Positions 17,660-27,541 are shown, counted from the stretch's first letter. The stretch: 64,000 bases of DNA from Arthrobacter sp. B1I2 (GCF_030816485.1 NZ_JAUSYC010000001.1:2046001-2110000); one strand, 5' to 3'. Notes: a model not told the origin generated them from the letters alone. Translations and numbers: made by a program.

Positions 17660-18922
17660 TCAAGCGCGCGCATTCAGCTCGGTTGCTGACGCCAGATCCG
17701 CTTCCAAACTATTCGTTTTGATGGCAGACGCCACGAATGTGTATTGGATTGTCAGTACAACCACTTCGGCTACTATCTCCGCTATTAGTCCACCCATCGC
17801 CCCGTAAGTCGCCGAACCGAGGAGGATCAAGGGGATTCCAACAAGTGCTCCAGACAGAGCGCTGATCGTAATCACTTTCACTCTTTGCAGCGCAACAAGT
17901 GCTAAGTTGCCCGTAGCTTTGGAAATCGAAACAACAAAAATAAGAGCCCCTGACAGAGCCGCGAGTTGGATTGGTATGTTGGCCGCGCCAGCGAAGACGT
18001 ATTTAGAGATAAAGGGAGCAGAGAGGGTGAATGCGGTCGCCGCAACTACACCGAGCAAGGCATTCCAGGCAATTGCACGCCGTATTCTCGAGTTTCTCTC
18101 ATTCGGCTCAACAGCACGTCCTAGCCAGTTCTGCATCACATTAGGTACCGCATCGAGCAATTGAAGACAAATTCTCTGCAGCCTCTCGGCAGCAGCGAAG
18201 ATTGCAACGGAACCGGGGGCGACCCAAGTCACAAGAGCGACAGGCAGTGCAATGTAAAGACCGCTTAAGGCACGCCCAGCCATCCCCAAACTTTGAAATC
18301 TGAGCACCAAGAAGATTCGACTCCACGTAAGACCCCGCAAATCCCGAAGTCTAACCCCCTCGGCAAGAAGAGTCGAAAAAGGAGAAATACAGCTCGGGAC
18401 GATAATACCAAGCGTAGGATAAACCCAGAGTGGCGCTCCGAGTAAAACTAGGAGCGATGCCGTTACAACGCCCACCAGGCGCGGCATGGCATCTGTTAAG
18501 AATATCCGGGTAACAGACAGGATGCCGATGTAATACCAGACCGAGCTAAGTCCCACTGCAGTGGTCCCGATCGCGACTAGCGCTGAGGTAAATGCGTGTT
18601 GCGGTGATAATCCCGCGCTAACAAGGGCGGAGACCGTGGCCATAGGAAGAAATAGTAATAGCTTGGATGAAATTGATAAGGCCAGAAGCCTACGGCGCGC
18701 TCCGCCACGCATTCGCGCAGCCCGTTGAGGGCCTGTCAAGCTCCAAGCAAGCTCGACAATAATTGCAGAAGCCCCGCCCACCGATTGGCCAACAGCGATT
18801 GCCACCCATGCGGTAGCTCCAAACTGGGAAGTGACGGCAGGCAGCGCGAGCAAAGGACTCGCCATGCTGGCCATTGGCAAAACAACAAAACCCGCCAAGC
18901 GGGCTAGGCCAGGAAACCTCAT
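17660..18922 (-). CDS. Wzx-like polysaccharide flippase
   Basis: 420 aa polytopic protein with about 12 hydrophobic segments. Its arrangement fits the PST/MATE-type oligosaccharide flippases that move undecaprenyl-linked repeat units across the membrane. The block VAIFAAAERLQRICLQLLDAVPNVMQNWLGR is typical of this family. The start at 18922 is chosen because AGGGAG lies 6 bp upstream; a longer in-frame ATG at 19042 would add a 40-residue non-hydrophobic leader. A decayed paralogue lies at 24930-25440. AT content is higher than in the flanking metabolic operons. Confidence 0.85.
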   Translation of the reverse strand: MRFPGLARLAGFVVLPMASMASPLLALPAVTSQFGATAWVAIAVGQSVGGASAIIVELAWSLTGPQRAARMRGGARRRLLALSISSKLLLFLPMATVSALVSAGLSPQHAFTSALVAIGTTAVGLSSVWYYIGILSVTRIFLTDAMPRLVGVVTASLLVLLGAPLWVYPTLGIIVPSCISPFSTLLAEGVRLRDLRGLTWSRIFLVLRFQSLGMAGRALSGLYIALPVALVTWVAPGSVAIFAAAERLQRICLQLLDAVPNVMQNWLGRAVEPNERNSRIRRAIAWNALLGVVAATAFTLSAPFISKYVFAGAANIPIQLAALSGALIFVVSISKATGNLALVALQRVKVITISALSGALVGIPLILLGSATYGAMGGLIAEIVAEVVVLTIQYTFVASAIKTNSLEADLASATELNARA

Positions 18923-19205
18923 CCATAACTCCCTATCTACGACGCCGCACAACCAGTTCCTGTGATCATTCTTCAGCAGTTCAAAGGAGCGAGGCAGTAA
19001 TGGACTCGGACAGGCCGATTGCCCCAGGCGATCAAACGCCACCTCCTGGCCCGACTGCCGTGGTCACCCAGCAACGGCCTCAGTGGTCCCGCAACCTACT
19101 TCTGTGCAGGATTGATCAACTGCTATAAGTGTAGCGGGGTAGCGTCACACCAGGGGTCAAGTGACGATGTAGGATCGCACTGACGCAAGGCGTCCAACCC
19201 GTGAT

Positions 19206-20156
19206 TTGATGCAATATCGCTGTCGACTTGTACCTGATCCCAACCGCCAGAAATACTTCGCCGATAGGAATGAATTGGACAGTCAAGTCTCGACATGCAT
19301 CATAATCCTTAATTGGAACAGCGCAGGAGATGTCATCCAGTGCTTAGGGCATATTGATTCCCGCGAATGGGATATTTTGATCGTAGATAACGCATCCTCC
19401 GATAGTGAGGAGGCAGAATCTATCAAGCTCACTTTCCCGGCTGTTCACCTACTCAAAAATAGTACTAACCTTGGTTATGCGGGAGGAATGAATTCTGGCA
19501 TGCGTTGGGCCAAGGAGAATGGCTATTCTTCGGCGCTTTTATTGAATCCCGATACAAAGCCCACGCTCGAACTGATTAGATCTATGATTAATGCTTCCAA
19601 GGAAGCTTCGGTGGTCGGAACCGCACAGGTTTCTCCCGATGGGGCCGGAGTTATGGTTCCCTATGTATCAGCGGCAACTCTCAGGGGCGATAAACCCATT
19701 TCCTATGAATGGTCTACTGAAACCAACGAATTAGTAGAAGTTGATATCGTAACCGGCGCCGCTATCCTTGTAGACTTGTCGGAGGCAGCACGCATAAATT
19801 ATATGGACGAGCAATTTTTTCATTATAAAGAAGAATACGATTTTGCTTTCCGTATGCGCAAGGCCGGCAACCGCATCGTTTTCGTTTCGGAATATCCGCT
19901 AGTGCACGAACGGGGCGGCTCGCTTCCATTACATTCCGCCCAAGCCGTCTACTACAACTATCGGAACGAGCTCTTATTCCTACGGAAGCATTTTGGTATC
20001 TTCGGGTTTGCTCGAGGACCGGGGATATTTCGGGATGCAGTCCGCCACGGGTTCAACTCTCCAAGACTGGCCGTCCCCATAGTCCTGGGACTGTTCCATG
20101 GCCTAAGGGGCGTGACGGGACCTGTGACATTGCGTTCCGGAAACAGGACTTCATAG
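19206..20156 (+). CDS. Glycosyltransferase family 2 (rhamnosyltransferase-like)
   Basis: 316 aa GT-A fold enzyme. The nucleotide-binding segment IIILNWNS is at about residues 33-40, IVDNASSDS at about 58-66, the NLGYAGGMNSGM block at about 87-98 and LLNPDTKP, holding the DxD-type metal site, at about 111-118. Late HYKEEYDFAFR fits the catalytic acid region of rhamnosyltransferase-like GT2. The start is uncertain: TTG at 19206 or ATG at 19209, with no strong ribosome site. The stop directly abuts the GTG start of the next gene. It is clearly AT-richer than the paa or bkd operons. Confidence 0.85.
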   Translation: MMQYRCRLVPDPNRQKYFADRNELDSQVSTCIIILNWNSAGDVIQCLGHIDSREWDILIVDNASSDSEEAESIKLTFPAVHLLKNSTNLGYAGGMNSGMRWAKENGYSSALLLNPDTKPTLELIRSMINASKEASVVGTAQVSPDGAGVMVPYVSAATLRGDKPISYEWSTETNELVEVDIVTGAAILVDLSEAARINYMDEQFFHYKEEYDFAFRMRKAGNRIVFVSEYPLVHERGGSLPLHSAQAVYYNYRNELLFLRKHFGIFGFARGPGIFRDAVRHGFNSPRLAVPIVLGLFHGLRGVTGPVTLRSGNRTS

Positions 20157-21287
20157 GTGCGCCTTCTGTTTGCGTCGCACAGCGCAGAATTGGCGGGCGC
20201 GGAACTTTGCTTGGTTACTTTGGTGCAAACTGCGACCGCAAGGGGACATACGGGCGTTGTTTCAGTTCCGAGGAACGGACCCTTGGTGGGCCTTCTGGGA
20301 CAGTACAAGAGCAGTTTCAGGGTGGTGATTACTCCCGTTCGTCCATGGATGGGACGAAGATTTCTCGGACCTGTTGCGTTCATTAGGCTTGTTCAAGCCC
20401 TTGCTGGCCTTTTCACTTTTCGGCGCTTGTTGAAAAATGAGCATTTCGATTTGGTTGTGGTCAATACTGCGGTAATTCCCGCGCCGTTATTGGCTGCCAA
20501 AGCGGCGGGAATCCGGAGCTTACTAATCGTCCGTGAGAGCCTTATGACAAATCCCACCTTGCGATGTGCTTTACCTCGCCGTTTGGTCCGGTGGCTTTTA
20601 TTTCGATGGGCCACAAAAGTCATTACGAACTCGGATTATATTTCACGACAGTTTTCGCATTTGAGTCGCATGATCTACCCGGAGCTTTCGAACGAACACT
20701 TCGTGCGTTCGCCTTGTCGGCCTCATCCCCTGGTAGCGAGTCCACTGCGAGCGGTCATGCTCGGCACGTTAAGTTTTGAGAAAGGCCAAACTGACGCCGT
20801 TCGCGCTCTAGCGAAGGTTCGGGATATGGGCGTAACAATTCATCTTGACATTTATGGTCATGGTTCCAAGCGAGAGGTGGAGAGACTACACAGAGCTATC
20901 TTGCGCTTAGGTCTCCACGAGCTGGTGACTATCCATCCTCCGACGTCAAATCCGAAACGTGCCTTTGAACGGGCCGACGTATCGATTGTTTGCTCTCGAA
21001 ATGAAGCGTTCGGTATGGTGACTGCAGAATCAGTCCTTTCTGGGACTCCAGTCGTCGGCTACGACCGCGGCGGCACCTCAGAGATACTGGGTTACGGAGG
21101 GGGCGTTCTCGTTGCCCCCGAACCAGCAAGCCTTGCAAAGGCGCTAGTCGACCTGGACAAGGACCGTAACTCGCTCGCGAGACTGGCGGCGGATTGCGAA
21201 GGAAGTGCCATACGACGGCTGCTCGTTGGCTCACCTGATCGGGTGCTGGACTTTGTAGAATCCGTACCTGGGATCAGATCGAGTTAG
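20157..21287 (+). CDS. Glycosyltransferase family 4 (paralogue of 14239-15357)
   Basis: 376 aa GT-B fold enzyme starting with GTG immediately after the TAG of the preceding GT2 gene. It opens LLFASHSAELAGAELCLV and shares LRCALPRRLV, LGTLSFEKGQTDAVRA, IHLDIYGHG and SRNEAFGMVTAESVLSGTPVVGYDRGGT with its paralogue on the other strand. The EX7E-type donor site is in the SRNEAFGMVTAE segment (about 281-292). Presumed to add a sugar to the exopolysaccharide repeat. Confidence 0.88.
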   Translation: MRLLFASHSAELAGAELCLVTLVQTATARGHTGVVSVPRNGPLVGLLGQYKSSFRVVITPVRPWMGRRFLGPVAFIRLVQALAGLFTFRRLLKNEHFDLVVVNTAVIPAPLLAAKAAGIRSLLIVRESLMTNPTLRCALPRRLVRWLLFRWATKVITNSDYISRQFSHLSRMIYPELSNEHFVRSPCRPHPLVASPLRAVMLGTLSFEKGQTDAVRALAKVRDMGVTIHLDIYGHGSKREVERLHRAILRLGLHELVTIHPPTSNPKRAFERADVSIVCSRNEAFGMVTAESVLSGTPVVGYDRGGTSEILGYGGGVLVAPEPASLAKALVDLDKDRNSLARLAADCEGSAIRRLLVGSPDRVLDFVESVPGIRSS

Positions 21288-21405
21288 GGGACCGGCGGCG
21301 GGGGCTGCTGGGTCTCAAGAATTGAAGGTTTGCGGTTTGCCGCGGCTTCCAGTTCTTATCCAGGGGACTGCTGAAGCTTGGTCGACCGCTGGGGTCGATA
21401 AACTC

Positions 21406-22400
21406 TTACTCGGCTGAGACCACGTTTTTTATTGTCTCAACCTCGATGGGCGTCAGCCGTCCGAGGGCGCGTTGGCGGCGTTTTGGTGGTAGCTGCGCTC
21501 GATTCAGGTTTGTTATGGCGAGCCTGAGTTCGGTGCGGGTTTCCGATCGTTTGCGGTTCAGGACGTTCTTTTGCAGCAAGGAGAAGAGCAGATTTCATCG
21601 CTGCGTTGTCACCGTACGCCGCTGCCCGGCCCATCGATCCGCTCAGGCCGTAGTGTTCACGACCAGGACGAACTTTCTGGATCTGAACTGGGACGCACAA
21701 TTGCTATGGACCACCGTGCCCGCTGGTTTCCAGAGGGGCCACGGCGGGGTCCATTGCGGCGACGGCCAGGGATGTCTTTATCCGCCCGTCCATCGAGTAC
21801 CCGCCGATCCGGTTCGAATGCAGGTCCCTGATCGGGCACGGGGACAGCTTGCCCTCCTTGGTGTGGTGCTCGATGATGTCCGTCCGCCATTTCCGGTTCG
21901 GTGCCGTGGCGCCGAAGTCCCGTTCGATGATGTCATAGTGAAGGGGGCCCTGGCCTTGAGCCTGAGCGGCGCCGGCGGTGCGATAGTCACGGTTGTGGTC
22001 GACGGCGGCGTTGATCAGGTTTGCTTTTTCCCAGTCGTGGGCCGGGACAGGTCGGCGGCCCAGTGGTAGTAGACCTGTCTGGAGAATTTCAGTACCGGGC
22101 AGGACTCTGCCACGAGAACCCTGATCGGGCGTCCCTGTCAGCCAGCCCGCGGACCAGCGGGGACATCATTCTTTTGGGTTGATGTCCCGGGATATACAGG
22201 CGAGGAAGGCACGGCGCATGACTTCGGCTTCCTGTTCCAAGAGCCGGATCCGTTTGTTGTCTCCCGTAGCTTCGCGCGTCATCGGACATGGCGCCGGACT
22301 TCTCGCCGTCTTGTTCTTCGGCGATCTTCATCCAGCAGTGCAGGGCTCCGACTCGACGTCGCGGCGGAAATCTTAGGGAAATGCTTTGGTTATCGTGACC
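21406..22400 (-). mobile_element. Decayed IS3-family insertion sequence (orfA/orfB remnants)
   Basis: Leftward translation in several frames gives IS3 transposase pieces. OrfA: TITKAFP, stop, DFRRDV (about 22400-22350), then LHCWMKIAEEQDG and KRIRLLEQEAEVMRRAF. OrfB: ESCPVLKFSRQVYYHW, RKWRTDIIEHHTKEGKL, DLHSNRIGGYSMDGR, GLSGSMGRAAAYGDNAA and a correct end RRQRALGRLTPIE finishing at the TAA at 21406. Internal stops, frameshifts and an orfA deletion make it inactive. Terminal inverted repeats were not found by eye. It separates the rightward glycosyltransferase pair from the leftward pair. Confidence 0.8.
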
Positions 22401-22725
22401 TTCCTTCCACCGGCAAGGACCAAATCCTCACAGGCAAAGTGTCAATCAAACCTTCAACTATCCCCAGGGGTGGCCGTAGAAGGATTTTCTGACAACGCCC
22501 ATCTGAGAAGAGCCGCTAAAGTGAAAGAACCAACAACACTGCGATCAAACAAATCAAAAGGACAGCCCGGGAACTCAGCGACTCACGCAAATACAAAACG
22601 CGGATCGTGTTGTGCCGTGTCGCCGGAACAGCGGCATGAACATTCAAGACGGCAGAACATTGACCATAAAGTGCAAAGTATCAACAAGCGTATCCCCAAA
22701 TACGAAGAGCCCAATCGTCAAAATG
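22401..22725. other. Non-coding stretch, no gene recognised
   Basis: About 325 bp of AT-rich sequence between the IS3 remnant and the end of the leftward GT2 gene. A rightward open frame here has no ribosome site and no recognisable domain. Confidence 0.5.
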
Positions 22726-23751
22726 TTAAACTTTTCTTGTTATGGGCTTCGATAGTCCATGAAGTATACCAATCCACACCGCCTTAGCGCCACGAAGGTT
22801 CCCCCTGGCGAGCACCATCGACATATACGCGATTCGGCTTGCCATAAGCAGCGGCACCCGTGCGGGATAAAATTTTCTGAAAAATACAATTCTGCTCTTC
22901 GTGGATTCCAGGAAGGCTGTTGTGGATTTAGTTCTCATGTTGTTCGTGCTGCCCGTCGTGAGGCCTTGGTCGTGGTGCACTGTGACACTTTTTAGCGTGC
23001 CCACGTCGATGCCCAAGGTTATTGACCTCATTGTCAGGTCAGCTTCTTCCATGAACAAGAAATAGTCCTCATCAAAGCCCTTGAGTAAGCTCCATGTCCC
23101 GGCGAGTGACAGTATTGAGTGTCCTCCCGGGTAGCAGAGGCTGAAGTTATTTACGAACGTGGTTCTATTGAAACTTCGTTTTGCGCGCCCCGTGAGCGTG
23201 TTGAGCTTGCCGAGACCATGGGATTCTCGAGTGTCTTCGACAGTAACCGTTGACCAGAGCGATGATTTGCTTCGGGCCACCTCCTGTATGAGTTCAAGTG
23301 CAGTGCCGTTGACTGTGATGTCCGGGTTGAGGACCCAAAGTAAGTTTGCTCCTCGTTCGAACAACCGGTTCATCGCTAAGTTGTTGCCGGCGGCATACCC
23401 AAGGTTGCTTTCGGCGGCAAGAACCTCAACATCAAGGGTGCCGGTTGATGCTTCATTTGCGAGTAAGACCAGGCGCTCAAATTCACTATCGGAGTCGTCT
23501 TGGCTATTATCAACGATTGTGATGAAAATCCGTATGTCACCCGCAAAAACTTGAAGGGACTTCAATAAACTAGCGACACTGATATGGCAAAAATAGTTGA
23601 CAATGGAGATTCCCAGCACTAAGTCCTGTCTACTTTCAGAAAGCGGGGCCTTTATCGGCTGAGTAGTCACAAATTTCCCAATCTGGTCTTGAAATATTGG
23701 AGAGGGGGCGCAGCCAGCCTTACTTCTGAGGGGCAGATCCGGATCATGCAC
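22726..23751 (-). CDS. Glycosyltransferase family 2
   Basis: 341 aa GT-A fold enzyme. ISIVNYFCH (about residues 48-56) starts the nucleotide-binding domain, ITIVDNSQDDSDSEF is at about 77-91, SNLGYAAGNNLAM at about 114-126 and LWVLNPDITVNG, holding the DxD-like metal site, at about 137-148. GFDEDYFLFMEEADLTMR near 224-241 carries the catalytic acid region. It has an unusually long N-terminal extension of about 45 residues. It overlaps the upstream GT4 gene by 8 bp, so the two are co-transcribed leftward. Confidence 0.85.
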   Translation of the reverse strand: MHDPDLPLRSKAGCAPSPIFQDQIGKFVTTQPIKAPLSESRQDLVLGISIVNYFCHISVASLLKSLQVFAGDIRIFITIVDNSQDDSDSEFERLVLLANEASTGTLDVEVLAAESNLGYAAGNNLAMNRLFERGANLLWVLNPDITVNGTALELIQEVARSKSSLWSTVTVEDTRESHGLGKLNTLTGRAKRSFNRTTFVNNFSLCYPGGHSILSLAGTWSLLKGFDEDYFLFMEEADLTMRSITLGIDVGTLKSVTVHHDQGLTTGSTNNMRTKSTTAFLESTKSRIVFFRKFYPARVPLLMASRIAYMSMVLARGNLRGAKAVWIGILHGLSKPITRKV

Positions 23752-24847
23752 TCATCCATTCGCGAAGGTTTGCGCTGAATGATTCTTCGGAGAACATCGC
23801 AGCTTTTGAAGTTGCTTCGGTCATGTCTTTACCGATAGTTGAACTGAGGGCTTCTGCGATCTCGCTGCCACTGAAAGTTGACACTGCAGAGCCACCGTTT
23901 AGTGCAGAGACACTCTCAACGGCACCTCCCACTGCGTTAACCACGACCGGCGTCCCCAGAGCCATCGCTTCGACTGGCAAAATACCAAAGTCTTCGACCG
24001 GAGGAAAAACGAAGACTTGCGCCTTCTGGATGAGTGCAAAGAGAAGAGTGTCGGAGGGTGACTTTACGAAAAATACGGGAACGGATGCATCCTGCGCAAC
24101 ATTGCGAAGATACGCTTCTTCTGGTCCCGCACCAGCCAAAACCACAGGGAGATTCGCGGCCTCCCCGGCAGCGACAACGTTCTCTAACTGCTTGTATGCA
24201 ACGAATCGCGATGCTCCGAGAATATATTCCGGCGGAAGGCTTGAGAGCACCTCTGACTCGCCCAAGGTGACTAGATCCGCCCATGACTCTTGGGACTGCA
24301 AGTTGGCGATCGCAACAGGGGGATAAATTACCGTGGCATCTTGCTCCCAAGTGCCGCGAATTCGCTGCTTGATGAAATTGCTGTTCGCTGCGAAGGTTGT
24401 ACCTTCAGATGCCCGCTTTCGATCCAAGCTCTGGAAGACTGGTGAGATGCGACGGCTGACTCTCGATTGCCCCCGTTTATCTAACTCGGGCACCCAGATG
24501 TACCTGGCCGGGGTATGAATATACGCAAAAATTTTCGAATTTGCACGACTTCTTCTCGTCCCCACATGGTGTGCGAAAAGATGAGAACTAACTAGGGTCC
24601 ACTCGTACGAATCGAGCGCGACAGTGCCCCAGACCATGGGCATGAAGGGAAGAGCCGCGGCTTTATTCTTCCTCAGTGGCGTCTTAGCTAGCAAAGATTC
24701 TTTTACAACGCGATTAGCGAATCTTTGATGCGCGTCGTTCCACAGACAATAAATATCCGAGGTCGGGAATGTATTAGACATTGCCTGAAGTACATTTTCG
24801 GATCCGCCCGAGCGCGCAATCCACTCGTGGACTAATAAACCGCCCAT
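23744..24847 (-). CDS. Glycosyltransferase family 4 (mannosyltransferase-like)
   Basis: 367 aa GT-B fold enzyme. The N-terminal GGLLVHEWIARSGGSENVL (residues 2-20) and YIHTPARYIW (about 109-118) are typical of GT4 enzymes of the WbaZ/mannosyltransferase group. The donor domain shows YILGASRFVAYKQLENVV (about 208-225) and the EX7E-type segment VEDFGILPVEAMALGTPVV (about 282-300). First gene of the leftward GT4-GT2 pair; upstream of it lie 80 bp of spacer and a flippase pseudogene. Confidence 0.87.
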   Translation of the reverse strand: MGGLLVHEWIARSGGSENVLQAMSNTFPTSDIYCLWNDAHQRFANRVVKESLLAKTPLRKNKAAALPFMPMVWGTVALDSYEWTLVSSHLFAHHVGTRRSRANSKIFAYIHTPARYIWVPELDKRGQSRVSRRISPVFQSLDRKRASEGTTFAANSNFIKQRIRGTWEQDATVIYPPVAIANLQSQESWADLVTLGESEVLSSLPPEYILGASRFVAYKQLENVVAAGEAANLPVVLAGAGPEEAYLRNVAQDASVPVFFVKSPSDTLLFALIQKAQVFVFPPVEDFGILPVEAMALGTPVVVNAVGGAVESVSALNGGSAVSTFSGSEIAEALSSTIGKDMTEATSKAAMFSEESFSANLREWMSA

Positions 24848-24929
24848 TATTTTGACCTTCCTTACATAAATGATAAACCTGACAAGTTCTAATTTTTGGG
24901 CTGATGTGAAAGTTCCGCCGTTCTAGACC

Positions 24930-25440
24930 GGTGCCGAGAAAGACGTTCGGGGATCCCTGGCCGTACATGCAGCGGCGCTGATCACGTGACTTTGAGCGAC
25001 CAGGTGAAATCTCCTGATGTTGGCAATGGGTACAAGAGAAAAATGAGTACCCTATAAATTCCCGCATTTTCTGACGGAAATCCGACCGAGTGGCAAGAGT
25101 CATGGTAGGCGTTGTAGGTGCCGCCATGGTGAAACCTGACTCAGCAAGGAGGGTGAGTAGGGCGCTGTAGTCTAACGGCTTGGGCGCGCGTCCATATTTT
25201 CGCGGACTTGCTTGCGATTGGCCCACCCACTTCCGCATCTTGTGTGGGGTAGCCGCGACTAACTGTAGGTAGATTCGCTGCAGCCGCTCGTTTGCAGAAA
25301 AGACTGAGGCGGCTGACGGCGTGACCAAGCTGACCAGGTGACGGCGAGAGACACGTATAGTGCGCTCAGCGCCATGCTGCCCGACGTTGTGCTTTGGGCG
25401 GCGATTGTTTTGATAAACCGCACTACTGCATCCCACGAGT
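24930..25440 (-). pseudogene. Decayed flippase gene, paralogue of 17660-18922
   Basis: Leftward translation across frames gives SWDAVVRFIKT and GSMALSALYVSLAVT (25438-25337). In the next frame it gives LVSLVTPSAASVFSANERLQRI and YLQLVAATPHKMRKWVGQ (25337-25230), then LVAQSHVISAAA near 25000. These align in order with SGLYIALPVALVTWVAPGS, AERLQRICLQLLDAVPN, MQNWLGR and LVALQRVKVITISA of the intact flippase. Frameshifts near 25335 and downstream and the absence of the 5' half make it a pseudogene. It sits directly upstream of the leftward glycosyltransferase pair. Confidence 0.65.
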
Positions 25441-26035
25441 GCCCCTTACTGACTGTCCGAGTGCAGCTGCAGGCTGCACCCTGTTGCCGGACCTTGATGT
25501 AATTGGGGGCATGGTAAGTAGGGGACTGGCGAACTTCAGCATTGGCGACCAGAAAGCTTGAGATTTGAATCAGTCGATCGCGCAGCACTACTCCCTTTTA
25601 GGTGGTTACTAGTGGCACGTGCCTCTAGGTGAACTAACGGTCTCGGCCGCCTTATGCTCGGGCTAGCCCCAGCGACGTCCAACTTGAGGTTGGCACGTTC
25701 GGCCAAGGCTCGCCTCTGCAGGTGCAAATGACTATAAGCACAGAGAGCATACCTAAGACGTGACTTCGACAGTGATTATTCCTTCAGTGCAGTTCAGCGC
25801 CAAAATCGGGTTGTGAAGTTGACGTCACTTACGGGATTCCTTCCTACGCGGACGCGTTTAGCCCTCTGCGCGCTCGCTTCCGTTCTCGGGTCCCGCCTGC
25901 TTAACGATCCCGATGGCGGCACGCCCTCCCTGGGGCAGATATCCTTGTCCCGGGGGACTATGGTTGCGCTGAACGCGAAGGCTGCCTCCGAAGCGTTGTT
26001 GACTTTGCCCCGCATGAATCGGAGAGGTTCAAACT
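25441..26035. other. Spacer upstream of the tyrosine autokinase gene
   Basis: About 600 bp with no recognisable gene. Short open frames on both strands carry no known domain. The last 20 bp provide GGAGAGG as ribosome site for the gene at 26036, and the region should hold its promoter, although no convincing -35/-10 pair is evident. Confidence 0.45.
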
Positions 26036-27541
26036 TTGGAGATTACCGACTACTTTAAGCTTCTGCGCCGCAACTGGCTGCTCATTGCGGCGTCAACCTT
26101 GGTGGGTCTGCTGTTGGCCGGGGTTGCCGCGATGGTAACAACTCCTACGTATACTGCTCGAACTCAGCTCTTCGTGGCTACCCAGAACTCTGGCAGCGTG
26201 GCTGAGCTTCAACAAGGTAACACCTTCAGCCAAGCCCGAGTCGCTTCCTATGTCGAGACCTCGAAGACCCCGATGGTTCTCCAACCAGTAATTGACTCCC
26301 TAGGCTTGGATATGTCCCCCTCGGCTTTGGCAAGCAAAATTAGTGCCAATGTCGAGGGGTCAACCGTATTGCTGAATATTTCAGCGACGGACTCATCGCC
26401 GGTGAGGTCCGCAGCTATTGCTGAGGCGGTTGCCAACAGTCTTATTTCGGCAGTGAACCGACTGGAAAGCCCGTCGAAGGACGGAACCTCCCCAGTGAGG
26501 TTGTCAGTCGTAACGCCTGCGTCGGCTCCCTCAGCGCCAGCGTCACCAAATACGAGTCTCTATCTACTGGCGGGTCTTCTTATCGGGGCTGCGGTCGGCG
26601 TTGGTTCTGCGCTGGTGCGTTCTGCAGTCGACACCAGAGTCTTGGGCGAAGTCGATTTACGGAGGATCACGAACGCAAGTGTGCTCGGTGGTATTGCATA
26701 TGAAGCGGATGCTGGCAAGAAGCCGCTTCTTACTCAGGTGCAGCCTCAGAGTCCTAGGGCGGAGTCCTTCCGGCAGATTCGAACCAACCTTCAGTTTGCT
26801 CAGGTAGGCCATAGTTCCAAGTCTGTGTTGATTACGTCGTCGCTGCCCGGCGAAGGAAAAAGTACAACGGCCGTGAACATGGCAATTTCACTTGCTCAGG
26901 CCGGCCAAAGGGTTGCCTTGGTGGACGCCGACCTGCGGCGGCCCATGGTGGGTGAATATCTTGGGCTGGATCGAAGCGTCGGATTAACGACTTACTTGGT
27001 TGGCCAAGGCAATCTTGAGGATCTTCTGCAACTCTGGGGAACAGACGACCTCCACGTTCTTGCATCCGGGCAAATTCCGCCCAATCCGAGCGAACTATTG
27101 GGATCTGCCGCAATGTTAGGTCTGATACAAGCGTTAGAGGAGCGATATGACGCCGTCGTTATCGATGCGCCGCCACTTCTCCCGGTAACAGATGCTGCTG
27201 TTCTGGCACAGCGAGTGGGCGGCGTCGTGCTTGTTGTTGGAAGTCAGCTTGTGAAGAGCACGGACCTGCAAAAGTCCTTGTCCTCGCTGGAGATGGTTGA
27301 AGCGGATCTCCTGGGTGTGGTAATGAACCGCTTGCCTGCAAAAGAACCCCATGCCTACACGTATTCGTACTACTCCACGACAAGTGCGGATACGCCGGCC
27401 GTGACTCCCGCCCTGCGGGAGGCCTCCGGCGGGAGGAGTCGCAAAGATCGCAACCCAAACGACTTCGATCAGATCATCTTTGGTGACGAGGATTCGTCGA
27501 CGCTGCCACGCTACTTTGGGCCTCGAACGCCAAATTCCTAG
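26036..27541 (+). CDS. Polysaccharide chain-length regulator fused to tyrosine autokinase
   Basis: 501 aa. The N-terminal Wzz domain has a first membrane segment at residues 14-34 and a second at about 174-193, enclosing an extracytoplasmic region. The C-terminal BY-kinase domain has Walker A LPGEGKSTT (270-278), Walker A' LVDADLRRP (295-303) and Walker B VVIDAPPLLPVTD (about 375). A tyrosine-rich stretch AYTYSYYST after the ATPase core is the likely autophosphorylation site. The start is a TTG behind GGAGAGG. It is expected to control polymerisation and export of the locus's polysaccharide. A single-chain Wzz-kinase is typical of actinobacteria and proteobacteria, unlike the split firmicute form. 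Confidence 0.92.
   Translation: MEITDYFKLLRRNWLLIAASTLVGLLLAGVAAMVTTPTYTARTQLFVATQNSGSVAELQQGNTFSQARVASYVETSKTPMVLQPVIDSLGLDMSPSALASKISANVEGSTVLLNISATDSSPVRSAAIAEAVANSLISAVNRLESPSKDGTSPVRLSVVTPASAPSAPASPNTSLYLLAGLLIGAAVGVGSALVRSAVDTRVLGEVDLRRITNASVLGGIAYEADAGKKPLLTQVQPQSPRAESFRQIRTNLQFAQVGHSSKSVLITSSLPGEGKSTTAVNMAISLAQAGQRVALVDADLRRPMVGEYLGLDRSVGLTTYLVGQGNLEDLLQLWGTDDLHVLASGQIPPNPSELLGSAAMLGLIQALEERYDAVVIDAPPLLPVTDAAVLAQRVGGVVLVVGSQLVKSTDLQKSLSSLEMVEADLLGVVMNRLPAKEPHAYTYSYYSTTSADTPAVTPALREASGGRSRKDRNPNDFDQIIFGDEDSSTLPRYFGPRTPNS

Noticed and set aside
22386..22787. 133-codon rightward frame after the IS3 remnant
   Set aside because: No ribosome site, no domain, and it overlaps both the orfA remnant and the 3' end of the leftward GT2 gene.
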